Below the pieces are notes generated by a model, which was not told the origin of the DNA, searched no databases, and was given only the letters and a program-made list of their open reading frames with translations. Shown one piece after another: positions 10,921 to 19,656 of a DNA stretch of 64,000 nucleotides (positions within the stretch are counted from its first letter, which is position 1; each line of letters opens with the position of its first letter). A program made the position numbers and the translations under genes. This DNA is from Pectobacterium versatile. Lineage in GTDB: Bacteria > Pseudomonadota > Gammaproteobacteria > Enterobacterales > Enterobacteriaceae. The stretch lies in the NCBI RefSeq assembly GCF_020166435.1, contig NZ_JAINZP010000014.1, forward strand, positions 1 to 64,000, in the 5' to 3' direction.

Positions 10921-11979
10921 TTACTGCTCGGACAACACAAACATGCCGTAAGGGTGGATTTGCAGATAGTAGCTGTCGCCCGGATTCGGCTGAAGCTGGG
11001 TTGCGTTAACCTGCAACAGCATGGACTGACCGTGCCAGTCCACCTGCACTTCATACTGTGGCCCCATGTAGGCGACCTGCGTGATGGTGCAGCGCTGGCT
11101 TTCGTCACCCTGATGGCTGAGCGTAATGGCTTCCGGACGAATACCGACGATGGATTCGCTTAATCCGGCAGCAAAACCCTGCGGACGCGGAATGAGGTAG
11201 CCGTAGATATTCACGCTATCAGCCGTGAAGGTGGCAGGGAAAATGTTGGCATCCCCCATAAAGCTGGCCATGAAGCGTGAAGCTGGCTGGCGATAGAGAT
11301 CCTGCGGCGCACCCAACTGCATGATTTTGCCTTTGTTCATCACGAGAACCATGTCGGACACCGCAAAGGCTTCGCTCTGATCGTGCGTAACATACAGCGA
11401 GGTGATGTTGAACTGCTGCTGAAGCTCACGGATTTTCTCACGCATACTGCGGCGCAGGTTGGCATCAAGGTTACTCAGCGGCTCATCGAACAGCAGAACT
11501 TTAGGTTTGAGAATCAGCGCACGTGCCAGCGCGACACGCTGTTGCTGTCCACCAGAAATTTGGTCGACGTAGCGATCTTCAAATCCTTCCAGGTCGACCA
11601 GCGCCAGCGCTTCTTTTACACGCTGATTGATTTCCGCCTTTGGGCGACCGAGCATTTTCAGCCCGTAACCGATGTTTTCCCCCAGCGACATGTGCGGGAA
11701 GAGGGCGTAAGACTGGAACACCATGCAGATATCACGCTGTTGAATGGAGCGCTCGGTGACGTCTTCGCCATCGATGAAAATCTGGCCTTCTGTCGGCTTT
11801 TCCAGACCGGCAACGGCCCGTAGTACTGTGGTTTTACCGCAGCCAGACGGCCCCAGCAGCGTGACCATTTTTCCCTGTGGGATCGCCAGATTCAAATCAT
11901 CAATGACGGTGTTGTTGCCGAAACGTTTAGTGATGTGCTTCAGTTCGACAAAGCTTTTTTCAGTATTCAAGGTAATCAC
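10921..11979 (-). CDS. afuC: ABC transporter ATPase AfuC (hexose-phosphate importer)
   Basis: A 352-residue importer ATPase: Walker [10 protein letters not shown] near residue 42, Q-loop [12 protein letters not shown], signature ISGGQQQR, Walker [14 protein letters not shown]-loop YVTHDQSEA, and a C-terminal TOBE regulatory domain. It is close over its whole length to E. coli AfuC as I recall it. The family was once annotated as ferric (FbpC). AfuABC was later shown in other Gram-negative pathogens to import hexose phosphates, and the uhpABC genes upstream here support that. It follows afuB by five bases and is the last gene of the run. Confidence 0.9.
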   Translation of the reverse strand: MITLNTEKSFVELKHITKRFGNNTVIDDLNLAIPQGKMVTLLGPSGCGKTTVLRAVAGLEKPTEGQIFIDGEDVTERSIQQRDICMVFQSYALFPHMSLGENIGYGLKMLGRPKAEINQRVKEALALVDLEGFEDRYVDQISGGQQQRVALARALILKPKVLLFDEPLSNLDANLRRSMREKIRELQQQFNITSLYVTHDQSEAFAVSDMVLVMNKGKIMQLGAPQDLYRQPASRFMASFMGDANIFPATFTADSVNIYGYLIPRPQGFAAGLSESIVGIRPEAITLSHQGDESQRCTITQVAYMGPQYEVQVDWHGQSMLLQVNATQLQPNPGDSYYLQIHPYGMFVLSEQ

Positions 11980-11984
11980 TCCGC

Positions 11985-14063
11985 TTAGGCATTATTCTTG
12001 GCTTTCGTGCGGGAAATCCGCGCTTCACCGACCAGATAATCGAACAGGAAAATAATGGCCAGCATGACCACAATCAGGATGGAACCGTAGGCAATTGCCA
12101 TACCGTATTCACCGTCTTCCACGCGGTTAAGAATGTAAGACGTGGCGACGCGAGTATCCGGTGTAACCAGAAAGATAATGGCGCTGACGGTGGTAATCGC
12201 ACGTACGAAGCTGTATATCAGCGCAGACAAAATGGCCGGACGCAGCAGCGGGAGCAGAATATAGAACACCGTGCGCATCGAACCCGCACGCAGGCTGAGC
12301 GACGCCTCATCGAGCGATTTATCCAACTGTCCCAGTCCGGCAATACCCGCACGGATACCAACCGGCACGTTACGCATCACCATCGACATGATGACGATCA
12401 CCGCCGTCCCCGTTAAGTAAACCGGCGCGCTGTTAAAGGCCAGGATGTAAGACACACCGGCAACTGTGCCCGGCACCGCAAAGCACAGCATGGTGGTGAA
12501 CTCGATAGCCTTCTTGCCGTAGAACTGCTGGCGCACCACGATGTAGGCGATAAGTAGCCCGAACAGTGCCGTAATCGGTGCGGCGATACCTGCGAACAAC
12601 AGTGTATCCAGCAGGGAAGGCCAGGCGCCGTCGCTAAAGCCTTGCCCGAACAGCTTGCTGAAGTTTGCTAGCGTCAGGGTGTAATCCACGCCCCAGTTAA
12701 CGGTAAAGCTGCCGTAGAAAATGCTGCCGTACAGCAGGACGTTAAAGGCAATCCAGACATAGAGCAGGATGCTGACGATCCACACCAGCGAAACGGGTAG
12801 CGGCTGTACATCACCCCGAGAGGACTTACCAGAAATCGTCACGTAGGAGCGTTTACCGATCCACAGATATTGCACGCAGAACACGGCCAGTGAGAACACC
12901 AGCAGGACAACGCCGAGCGTACTGGCTGACTGGTAATCCAGCTGTGCTCCAGTAATGTAGAAGTAAATCTGGGTGGCGAGTACGTCGAAGTTACCGCCCA
13001 GCACCAGTGGGTTACTGAAGTCGGCCAGCGACTGGACGATCACGATCAGGAACGAGTTGGCGAGCGCCGGTTTCAGCAAGGGCAGGAAAACCCGCTGAAA
13101 GGTTTGATAGCGATTGGCACGCAGGGTGTACGACGCTTCTTCCAGCGACGGATGAATCGTCTTCATCGCGCCTTCCAGAATCATAAACGACATTGGCGTG
13201 AAGGCGAGCACCTGCGCCAGCCAGATACCGGTGAAACCGTACAGCCAGTTGGTGTTTGTCAGCCCGAACCAATCCACCATCAGCTCGGTCATGTAACCGG
13301 AGCGGCCCATCATCAGCGTTACGCCTAGCCCGACGACAAACGGCGGCGTAACGATAGGCAGAATAGAGAAAATGCGGCCGATAATCGCGGAACGGCGGGC
13401 GATGCGCGAGGTATAGATCGCCAGCACCATACCGAAGAAAGTACAGCCGATACCGACGGCAACCGACAGCAGGAATGAGTTCCAGATCACTCGTAAGATG
13501 TGCGCCTGACCCAAAATCTGCATAAATGACAGCGGCGCGAATTCACCGCTATCGTTGGTGAACATCGGGATGAAGATGGCGATGCTGGGGTAAAGGATAA
13601 AGACGCCAATCAGCGCGATGATGCTGATGAGCGAGCCGATGACGAAGCGATCGCCACCCAGCCAGTCCAGCCTAGAGAGCGCCAGCGTAATAATCGCACT
13701 CAGCGCGACAAACAGCGCAATAGTGCCATAGCCCATTCCGCGTCCTTCAACCGTGGCACTGATGACCACGAAAAGAGCACAGAACAACGCGTAAGCCGCA
13801 TCAAAACGGTGGCGGCCACGCTGTTCCCGGCCGGGCGTCAGCAGCGGACGTGCCAACAATCCCACTGGGAGCAGGAACCACAGCAGGCTGATATTCAGAC
13901 TCGACCAGCTGTAGGCTGCCAGCAGTTCATCGCGTGAGGCATCCAGCAGGCCGTAATCCAGGCTCCACGCTGGCAGCAGCAAAAATGTTGCTGCAATCAG
14001 CGCCAGCCACAGGAAAACGGGATCCCGCTTAGGCGTCGGTGAAAGAGTTAGTGTGTGTGACAT
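11985..14063 (-). CDS. afuB: ABC transporter permease AfuB (two fused permease domains)
   Basis: A 692-residue inner-membrane protein with two binding-protein-dependent permease domains. Each has an EAA-type loop facing the ATPase: [23 protein letters not shown] in the first half and [23 protein letters not shown] in the second. An extra block of about four helices precedes the first domain. This two-in-one layout is typical of the FbpB/AfuB family. I chose the ATG at 14063 (MSHTLTLSP) because AGGGAA lies just upstream; the frame extends seven codons further. It overlaps nothing and leads directly into afuC. A repeat element separates it from afuA. Confidence 0.9.
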   Translation of the reverse strand: MSHTLTLSPTPKRDPVFLWLALIAATFLLLPAWSLDYGLLDASRDELLAAYSWSSLNISLLWFLLPVGLLARPLLTPGREQRGRHRFDAAYALFCALFVVISATVEGRGMGYGTIALFVALSAIITLALSRLDWLGGDRFVIGSLISIIALIGVFILYPSIAIFIPMFTNDSGEFAPLSFMQILGQAHILRVIWNSFLLSVAVGIGCTFFGMVLAIYTSRIARRSAIIGRIFSILPIVTPPFVVGLGVTLMMGRSGYMTELMVDWFGLTNTNWLYGFTGIWLAQVLAFTPMSFMILEGAMKTIHPSLEEASYTLRANRYQTFQRVFLPLLKPALANSFLIVIVQSLADFSNPLVLGGNFDVLATQIYFYITGAQLDYQSASTLGVVLLVFSLAVFCVQYLWIGKRSYVTISGKSSRGDVQPLPVSLVWIVSILLYVWIAFNVLLYGSIFYGSFTVNWGVDYTLTLANFSKLFGQGFSDGAWPSLLDTLLFAGIAAPITALFGLLIAYIVVRQQFYGKKAIEFTTMLCFAVPGTVAGVSYILAFNSAPVYLTGTAVIVIMSMVMRNVPVGIRAGIAGLGQLDKSLDEASLSLRAGSMRTVFYILLPLLRPAILSALIYSFVRAITTVSAIIFLVTPDTRVATSYILNRVEDGEYGMAIAYGSILIVVMLAIIFLFDYLVGEARISRTKAKNNA

Positions 14064-14088
14064 ATGGTTCCCTGGTGCGTGCAAGTTT

Positions 14089-14215
14089 TATACCCGTCAT
14101 ACTTCAAGTTGCCTGTGCGTTGGCTGCCCTTACTCACCCCAGTCACTTACCTGAGTAAGCTCCTGGGGATTCGCTCGGTTGCCGCCTTCACTCAACTCGA
14201 ATTATTTAGGGATAT
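14089..14215. repeat. ERIC-like repeat, copy 2 (afuA-afuB gap)
   Basis: Left end TATACCCGTCATACTTCAAG, right end CAACTCGAATTATTTAGGG. The core contains CACCCCAGTCACTTAC and GTAAGCTCCTGGGGATTC, which match the two arms of the enterobacterial ERIC consensus. This is the simple form without extra hairpin modules. Lying within a co-directional operon, it would be present in the transcript as a long hairpin between afuA and afuB. Confidence 0.8.
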
Positions 14216-14387
14216 TGAGTTGTTTTATGAGATTGAATCGTCACAGGTGTTGGTTGGTGAATAATATTGAGTAATGGTTAATTAGCGATGCTGAGAACAC
14301 GGCGTTAAGCGAAATGCGAGCTTACCGCTGTGTTCCCGTTGTTTTGCAATCAATAAAGGTCAATGAATCAAGGGCAATGAATCGAGA

Positions 14388-15422
14388 TTATTGGCCCATT
14401 TTGACTTCGTTAACCCACTTGGAAATCAGCTCTTTACGCACGTCTGCTGCGCCGTATTTGTCCATGTCGTAGTTGATCAGTTTCAGATCTTGCAACTTCA
14501 GCGACAGCGGAGAGGCTTCGGCGGTGGTGTTGGTCAGAATCTGGTAGGACTGGCCTTTCTTCCAGGAGAGTTCCTGTGCTTCTTTTGACAGCGCCCAGTC
14601 AACGAACAGCTTGGCGTTATCCATATTGCGCGCGCCTTTCAGGATGCTGACGCCGCCAATTTCATAGCCGGTGCCTTCACACGGGGAGATCAGCGTCAGC
14701 GGTGCGCCTTTCTCTTTTTCCAGCGAGTAGTCATGCAGGAAGCCGATACCGATAGCGGTTTCGCCACGTGCAGCGTTACGTGCTGGGGCAATACCGGACT
14801 TGGTGTACTGCGACACGTTGGTATTCAGTTTCTTCAGATAATCAAAGGCCTGATCCTGTCCCCAAAGCTGGGAGAAGGTTGCCAGTGCGGTATAGGCCGT
14901 ACCGGAACTTTGTGGGTCAGCAATCTGAATTTCGCCTTTGTAGACCGGATTGGTCAGATCTTTCCAGCACTGTGGCACTGGCAGGTTTTTCTCTTTCAGA
15001 CGATCGGTGTTGACGCCAAAACCGAGAATGCCGACGTAAACGGCAGACGAGTAGTTGCCTTTACGTTTGGCCGGATCGCGGAACTGCGGCATGATCTGAT
15101 CAAGATTTTTAGACTGATAGGGTTCCAGCAGATCCATTTCACCTGCTTGAGATTGCGGGTCCAGCGTGCCGCCGTACCAGACGTCAGCCTGTGGGTTTTT
15201 CTTCTCTGCATCGACTTTCGCCAGCGTGCTGCCGGAACCGTTGCGGATAAAGGAGGTTTTAACGTCGTATTTTTCACCGAAGGCCTTGGCTTCTTCCTCG
15301 CAGAAGGCGTTCGTGGCGCTACAGTAAATGACCAGGCGACCTTCCGCCCGAGCGGTGGTGGTGGTAACGGCAGCAACGGTCAGTCCAGCGGCGATGAGGG
15401 TAGTTAAGGTACTCAGTTTCAT
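14388..15422 (-). CDS. afuA: Periplasmic sugar-phosphate-binding protein AfuA
   Basis: A 344-residue periplasmic solute-binding protein with a Sec signal peptide (residues 1-26, cut near ARAEG) and the family-15-type fold (LVIYCSATNAFCEEEAKAF; DVWYGGTLD). Ferric-binding FbpA proteins use a Tyr-Tyr pair in an NxYYW motif. The equivalent place here reads GFLHDYSLEKEKG, without the pair, followed by SPCEGTGYEIGG. That agrees with AfuA, which binds glucose-6-phosphate and related sugars, rather than with an iron-binding protein. It lies 37 bases after uhpC and about 325 bases before afuB. Confidence 0.88.
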   Translation of the reverse strand: MKLSTLTTLIAAGLTVAAVTTTTARAEGRLVIYCSATNAFCEEEAKAFGEKYDVKTSFIRNGSGSTLAKVDAEKKNPQADVWYGGTLDPQSQAGEMDLLEPYQSKNLDQIMPQFRDPAKRKGNYSSAVYVGILGFGVNTDRLKEKNLPVPQCWKDLTNPVYKGEIQIADPQSSGTAYTALATFSQLWGQDQAFDYLKKLNTNVSQYTKSGIAPARNAARGETAIGIGFLHDYSLEKEKGAPLTLISPCEGTGYEIGGVSILKGARNMDNAKLFVDWALSKEAQELSWKKGQSYQILTNTTAEASPLSLKLQDLKLINYDMDKYGAADVRKELISKWVNEVKMGQ

Positions 15423-15459
15423 GATGTTTTCCTTTATAGGTGTCTATCTGTTGTTATTG

Positions 15460-16785
15460 CTATTTTGATGTCATCAAACGTTCCCGGCGGCTGACACCTG
15501 CCATCAGCAGCGGCATCAGTAACAGTCCGATGCAGGCTGAAGCCAACGCCAGCAGAGTAAAAAATCCCGACCATCCGTAGTGTTGCAGCACCTGTGCCAG
15601 CGGCCAGCCCGCCAGCGCTGCCCCCAGATAGGCAAACAACGCCAGAAAACCTGTCACCGTGCCTGCGGCATCCTTATGGCTGTATTCCGTCGCAGCCAGA
15701 CCAATCAACATCTGTGGTCCAAAAACAAAAAAACCGATACTGAAGAAACAGGCCGCGAGCAGTGAATAGTGGTGAATCGGTGCCAGCCACAGCGCGGTCA
15801 TGGTTAAAAACAGCCCTAATGCAAACAGCAAAATCATCGGTGCGCGTTGACCACGAAACAGCAGGTCTGAACCCCAGCCAGCAAACAGCGCCCCCATCAA
15901 TCCGCCCAGTTCAAACAGCGACAGCGTGGCGTTCGCGCTGAGCAGGTTGAAACCGTGACTCTCCGACAGCCAGATGTTCCCCCAGTCATTCAGTGCGATG
16001 CGAATCAGGTACACCAAAATGTAGGAAACCCCAAGCAGCCAGATGGTACGGTTCCGCAGAATCGCATCGCGCAGAATCTGGCGCATCGGCATCGGCGGAC
16101 TCTGCTGCTCCTGACGAAGCTCCAGCGCGTCACGTCGCCACTGGCCGACGCTTGGCAACCCCTGTTGCTGCGGCTTGTCGCACAGCTGCCAGCACAGCCA
16201 CAGACCAATCACAATGCCGATGATGCCCGGCACCAGCAGCGCCGCCTGCCATCCCCATTCGGAGGCTAGATAGCCGGCCAGCAGGGGAACCGCCGCACCG
16301 CCGATGTTGATCGACGTATTCCAACATCCCCACCAGAGGCCGCGCTCATTGCGCGAATACCAACTGCTCAGCAGTCTGGCGCAAGGAGGCCAACCCCAGC
16401 CTTGAAAGAACCCATTCAGCGCCCAGACAGTCAGCAAACCTGTGAGCGACTGGCAGTACATGAACAAAATGTTCAGTACACCGGTAATCATCAGCCCGAC
16501 GCCCATAAACCAGCGCACCTGACTGCGATCGCACACGATGCCGGAAATAAACTTGGACGCACCGTAACAGAGATAAAACAGTGTCCCCAGTAGACCGATA
16601 TCGCCTTTGCTTAACCCTAACTCCAACTGCATCACCGGCATGACGAAGTTGATGCTCTTGCGCGTCAGGTAAAACGTGGCGTACCCGATAACCATGGAAA
16701 TCAACAACCGCGGTCGCCAGTAGCGATAACGCTGACTGATTTGTGTTGGTGAAAGCTGTCCCGGTGGAAACATGGGTGCCTGCAT
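15460..16785 (-). CDS. uhpC: Hexose-phosphate sensor UhpC
   Basis: A 441-residue, 12-helix organophosphate-antiporter-family protein. The N-terminal YRYWRPRLLISMVIGYATFY and the signature GWGWPPCARLLSSWY match E. coli UhpC, which senses external glucose-6-phosphate and activates UhpB rather than acting mainly as a transporter. Length agrees with E. coli (about 440). GGAG lies seven bases before the ATG. UhpT, the antiporter that usually follows, is absent; the next gene is afuA. A transporter role in its own right cannot be excluded from sequence. Confidence 0.88.
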   Translation of the reverse strand: MQAPMFPPGQLSPTQISQRYRYWRPRLLISMVIGYATFYLTRKSINFVMPVMQLELGLSKGDIGLLGTLFYLCYGASKFISGIVCDRSQVRWFMGVGLMITGVLNILFMYCQSLTGLLTVWALNGFFQGWGWPPCARLLSSWYSRNERGLWWGCWNTSINIGGAAVPLLAGYLASEWGWQAALLVPGIIGIVIGLWLCWQLCDKPQQQGLPSVGQWRRDALELRQEQQSPPMPMRQILRDAILRNRTIWLLGVSYILVYLIRIALNDWGNIWLSESHGFNLLSANATLSLFELGGLMGALFAGWGSDLLFRGQRAPMILLFALGLFLTMTALWLAPIHHYSLLAACFFSIGFFVFGPQMLIGLAATEYSHKDAAGTVTGFLALFAYLGAALAGWPLAQVLQHYGWSGFFTLLALASACIGLLLMPLLMAGVSRRERLMTSK

Positions 16786-16857
16786 GGGGTTCTCCGTCGC
16801 GTTGAGAGAAGAGTAGGGGGATGTGAATTAAAAAGGATGAGACAAGGTTTTAGATGA

Positions 16858-16874
16858 CTAGGAATAATTCCTAG
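16858..16874. promoter_or_regulatory. 17-bp palindrome between uhpB and uhpC
   Basis: CTAGGAATAATTCCTAG is a perfect inverted repeat around a central A, touching the uhpB stop codon and about 73 bases before the uhpC start. Its TAGGAAT arm resembles sites of NarL/LuxR-type regulators, the class of UhpA and RcsB. It could be an activator site for a promoter of uhpC-afuABC. Function unproven. Confidence 0.4.
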
Positions 16875-18452
16875 CTAATTGTCTTTTTGTTTAAATTTTG
16901 TGGGCAGGTTAACAATTATGTGTGTGCCACGTGGCATGGCGGATTCACCGCTGACGGCTGCTTTCACCAACCAATTTCCGCCCAGTGCCTGCACACGTTC
17001 TTCAATGCCCCGCAGGCCGAAGCCACCGCCTGTCGGATTCGGCCTGTCTTTTTGTGTGATGCCCACACCATTATCAATGACGTCGAGCGTAATCAGGTCA
17101 TCCTGCTGGGAAAGCCGAACGATAATCTGCGTCGCGCTGGCGTGCTTGTTGATATTGTTGAGCAACTCCTGCACCAGCCGGTAAAGCGTGAAAACCACCA
17201 CGTCATCATGCGGAGGCGTGGGGAGCTGATAATCTAGCTGAAACTGGATACCGCGAGCCGAGAAGGCAAACTCGTCTGCCAGATGATGTAGCGCTTTATC
17301 TAACACCATTTCATCCAGCACCGGCGGGCGCAGCTGGCGCAGAAGTTGGCGGGTGGTGTGGTGGATGCGTCGCGACAGTTCGTTGATTTGTCCAGCGGCA
17401 TGCTGGGCGGCATCGGCAGGCGCGCTGTGTTTCACCAGCATGGCCTGAATCTGAATCGCGGTGATATTTTGGCCGATGTCATCGTGCAGCTCGCGCGCGA
17501 TGTCTTTGCGCACGGCTTCTTCGGTGTGGATGATACGCTCCATAAGCCGCCGCCGCGTTTTCAACTCCTGCTCCAACTGGTGGCGGTAGCGCTGGAGCCG
17601 CTGTGCCAGCTGTTGCTGACGGCTTATCGCGATCCCCAGCCCAATGCCGAGTAGCGCCTGCGTGGAGAGAAAGAGCTCCAGTTCGCGTAGATCGTCGAAG
17701 GCTCCGCTAACCTGACGCGTGACGGCAATCATCAGGCTGCCGAGTACGGCGGAGAGCACGCCGCCTTGCCAACCGAATTTATACGCCATGACCACGTTAG
17801 GCAGAAAAACGAAGATCAGCAGCAGGCGTTCCATCTCGGGTGTGAACGTCATTTGCAGGCAAACGCCGATAGAAAAAAACAGCGAACACCAAATCAGCAG
17901 GGAGGTGCGCAGCGGCGGATCGGGGATCTCCTGTGCCAGCAACGTCTGCAAGTGCTGCTGCTTGATGTATTCGTACAGCAAATAGATGAACGGAATCAGC
18001 AGGACGCCGCCGGTAAACGTTGCCAGCAGCGTTTGCGTCAGCTGCGAATGTAACCAGGGGCCGATGGCGATGCCGTGCAGAACGGTGTTCAGTGTCAGCG
18101 CGGCCAGCAACAGTAAGAGCCGTTGCCAATAAAGCGTGTAGCGATACCAGATTTTATGCGTGATGATGGCCGGAATGAGGCTCAGAAAGGGGGAAAGTAG
18201 TAGCAGCGAGCGTGTCATTAGCTGTTCGCTGATAAGCCAGCTCTGGATGGCTATTTCCGTAAGCAGCAAGGTCGGCCAGTATTTGCGCGGCAGCAAAATC
18301 ATCAGCGCCAATCGCAGCCCTTGTGGTAACAGCAGCGCGGCCTGCTGGCCGTTGTTGCTCAAATAGAAACTGATGGTCCACAGCGCCAGCCAAATCAGGC
18401 TATAGAAAAAGGCGAGAAACAGCGTCATACCGATGACGTGCAGGCGGCGCAT
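16875..18452 (-). CDS. uhpB: Sensor histidine kinase UhpB
   Basis: A 525-residue membrane kinase. The N-terminal half is a MASE1-type domain of about eight hydrophobic helices, which receives the signal from UhpC. The cytoplasmic part has the HisKA_3 phosphoacceptor box (EEAVRKDIARELHDDIGQN, with His in RELHDD). The ATPase motifs are NNINKHASAT, DVIDNGVGI and GGGFGLRGIEERV. It is a NarX/UhpB-type kinase and is somewhat longer than E. coli UhpB (500). It starts three bases after the uhpA stop, so the two are coupled. Confidence 0.93.
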   Translation of the reverse strand: MRRLHVIGMTLFLAFFYSLIWLALWTISFYLSNNGQQAALLLPQGLRLALMILLPRKYWPTLLLTEIAIQSWLISEQLMTRSLLLLSPFLSLIPAIITHKIWYRYTLYWQRLLLLLAALTLNTVLHGIAIGPWLHSQLTQTLLATFTGGVLLIPFIYLLYEYIKQQHLQTLLAQEIPDPPLRTSLLIWCSLFFSIGVCLQMTFTPEMERLLLIFVFLPNVVMAYKFGWQGGVLSAVLGSLMIAVTRQVSGAFDDLRELELFLSTQALLGIGLGIAISRQQQLAQRLQRYRHQLEQELKTRRRLMERIIHTEEAVRKDIARELHDDIGQNITAIQIQAMLVKHSAPADAAQHAAGQINELSRRIHHTTRQLLRQLRPPVLDEMVLDKALHHLADEFAFSARGIQFQLDYQLPTPPHDDVVVFTLYRLVQELLNNINKHASATQIIVRLSQQDDLITLDVIDNGVGITQKDRPNPTGGGFGLRGIEERVQALGGNWLVKAAVSGESAMPRGTHIIVNLPTKFKQKDN

Positions 18453-18455
18453 GAT

Positions 18456-19085
18456 TTATTTTCCAGCCAGCAATTGGTGTTGCAGCGCAAAGTGCACCAG
18501 CTCTACCGTGGATTCACACTGTAATTTACTGAGAATATTGGCGCGATGAACGTGAACGGTCTTATGGCTGAGTTCGAGCTGTTCAGCGATGCTTTTCACA
18601 CTAATCCCGTTGATCAGCAAGCTGAATATTTCTCGCTCGCGTGGGGTCAGCGCCAGTAGCTCTTTCGGTGGCTGCTGTTGGTGGCGAATGGCATGCAGTG
18701 CATCGGCGCAGAGGTAAAGACCGCCGCTGCTAACCACGCGAACCGCCTGTACTAACTCTTCTGGGCCGCAGCGCTTCGTGAGATAGCCGCCCGCGCCCGC
18801 GTCCAGCGCGCTTTGTACAAACGCCGTGGTGTCATAGATGCTCAGAATAATGGCGCGAAAATTGGGGCGCTGCTGACGCAGGCGGGTTAATAACGACAAG
18901 CCGCTTTCGTCCGGCATGGCGATATCAATCACGGCGACATCAATCGGCTGTTTGAGTAGATGGGGCCACGCCTGCGCCGCCGAAGCATATTGTCCAACAA
19001 CCTGAATGTCATTTTCTAATGTCAGAAGCTGTGCAAAGCCAGACCGTACAACGATGTGATCGTCAACCAAAGCCACATTAATCAT
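18456..19085 (-). CDS. uhpA: Response regulator UhpA
   Basis: A 209-residue NarL/FixJ-family regulator. The receiver domain has the acidic pocket in MINVALVDDH, the phosphoacceptor Asp in DVAVIDIAMPDESG (about residue 54) and the conserved Lys in GGYLTKRCGPEEL. The C-terminal LuxR helix-turn-helix is LTPREREIFSLLINGISVKSIAEQL then SHKTVHVHRANILSKL. I chose the ATG at 19085 because it matches the E. coli start; the frame runs on to 19196 but the extra residues are unlike the family. The ribosome site is weak. A large hairpin repeat begins 99 bases upstream. Confidence 0.93.
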   Translation of the reverse strand: MINVALVDDHIVVRSGFAQLLTLENDIQVVGQYASAAQAWPHLLKQPIDVAVIDIAMPDESGLSLLTRLRQQRPNFRAIILSIYDTTAFVQSALDAGAGGYLTKRCGPEELVQAVRVVSSGGLYLCADALHAIRHQQQPPKELLALTPREREIFSLLINGISVKSIAEQLELSHKTVHVHRANILSKLQCESTVELVHFALQHQLLAGK

Positions 19086-19183
19086 GGTTTCGCCGTGTGA
19101 ATTCAAAGTCATCAAAACGTCATAATGCGGGGGAATGTAGAGGTGAGCAATAGCAGATAAGTAAAATGGAATCGGCTTAACAG

Positions 19184-19530
19184 ATATATCCGTCATACTT
19201 CAAGCTGCTTGTGCGTTGGCAATACTCGGCTCCTCTCTGAGCCTCGCCCTGAAGGGCCGCCGTAAACGGCGTTCAAATTGGCTGAGCCAATTTGTCCTTA
19301 CTCACCCCAGTCACTTACTTGTGTAAGCTCCTGGGGGGTTAATGAGCCCCATAAATGAGGCTCACCCTTCGGGCCAGCGCTAGCGCTGTTCAAATCGGTT
19401 TGGAACCGATTTGTCATGCGGTTGCCGCGTTACAAGGCCATAAATGGGCCTTGCCCTAAAGGGTCAACGCAAAGCGTTGTTCAAAACGCTAACGTTTTGT
19501 CACGCAACTCGAATTATTTAGGATATATAT
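19184..19530. repeat. Composite repeat, copy 3, with three hairpin modules plus ERIC-like core
   Basis: Terminal inverted repeats are ATATATCCGTCATACTTCAAG and CAACTCGAATTATTTAGG followed by ATATAT. Between them are an ERIC-like core (ACCCCAGTCACTTAC, GTAAGCTCCTGGGG) and three modules of about 70 bases, each a string of four hairpins. Module 1: GGCTC/GAGCC, GCCCT/AGGGC, CGCCG/CGGCG, CAAATTGGC/GCCAATTTG. Module 2: GAGCC/GGCTC, CCC/GGG, CAGCGCT/AGCGCTG, CAAATCGGTT/AACCGATTTG. Module 3: AAGGCC/GGCCTT, GCCCT/AGGGT, CAACGC/GCGTTG, CAAAACG/CGTTTTG. Stems differ in sequence but keep pairing. Confidence 0.8.
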
Positions 19531-19656
19531 CACTCTTTATTGACCAAATGATGAAATGCATATTCATAGAACGCGGAGTTATTTGACTCGGTGAATTATG
19601 GAGCGTTACTGTTTTTCTCTTTAAATCAATACAGTTACGATATCAGGTAAACCAGA

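Noticed and set aside
10734..11108. 124-codon minus-strand frame over the end of afuC and the terminator
   Set aside because: It is out of frame with afuC, passes through the terminator hairpin and has a Cys/Ser/Thr-rich shadow composition.
14064..14264. 66-codon plus-strand frame in the afuA-afuB gap
   Set aside because: It is the translation of the ERIC-like repeat; similar frames arise from each copy.
10921..15422. Calling afuABC a ferric iron (FbpABC) transporter
   Set aside because: The binding protein lacks the tyrosine pair and the genes follow uhpABC, so sugar phosphate is the better substrate call.
19184..19530. CRISPR array
   Set aside because: The repeated units are multi-hairpin modules without unique spacers of constant length, and no cas gene is present.
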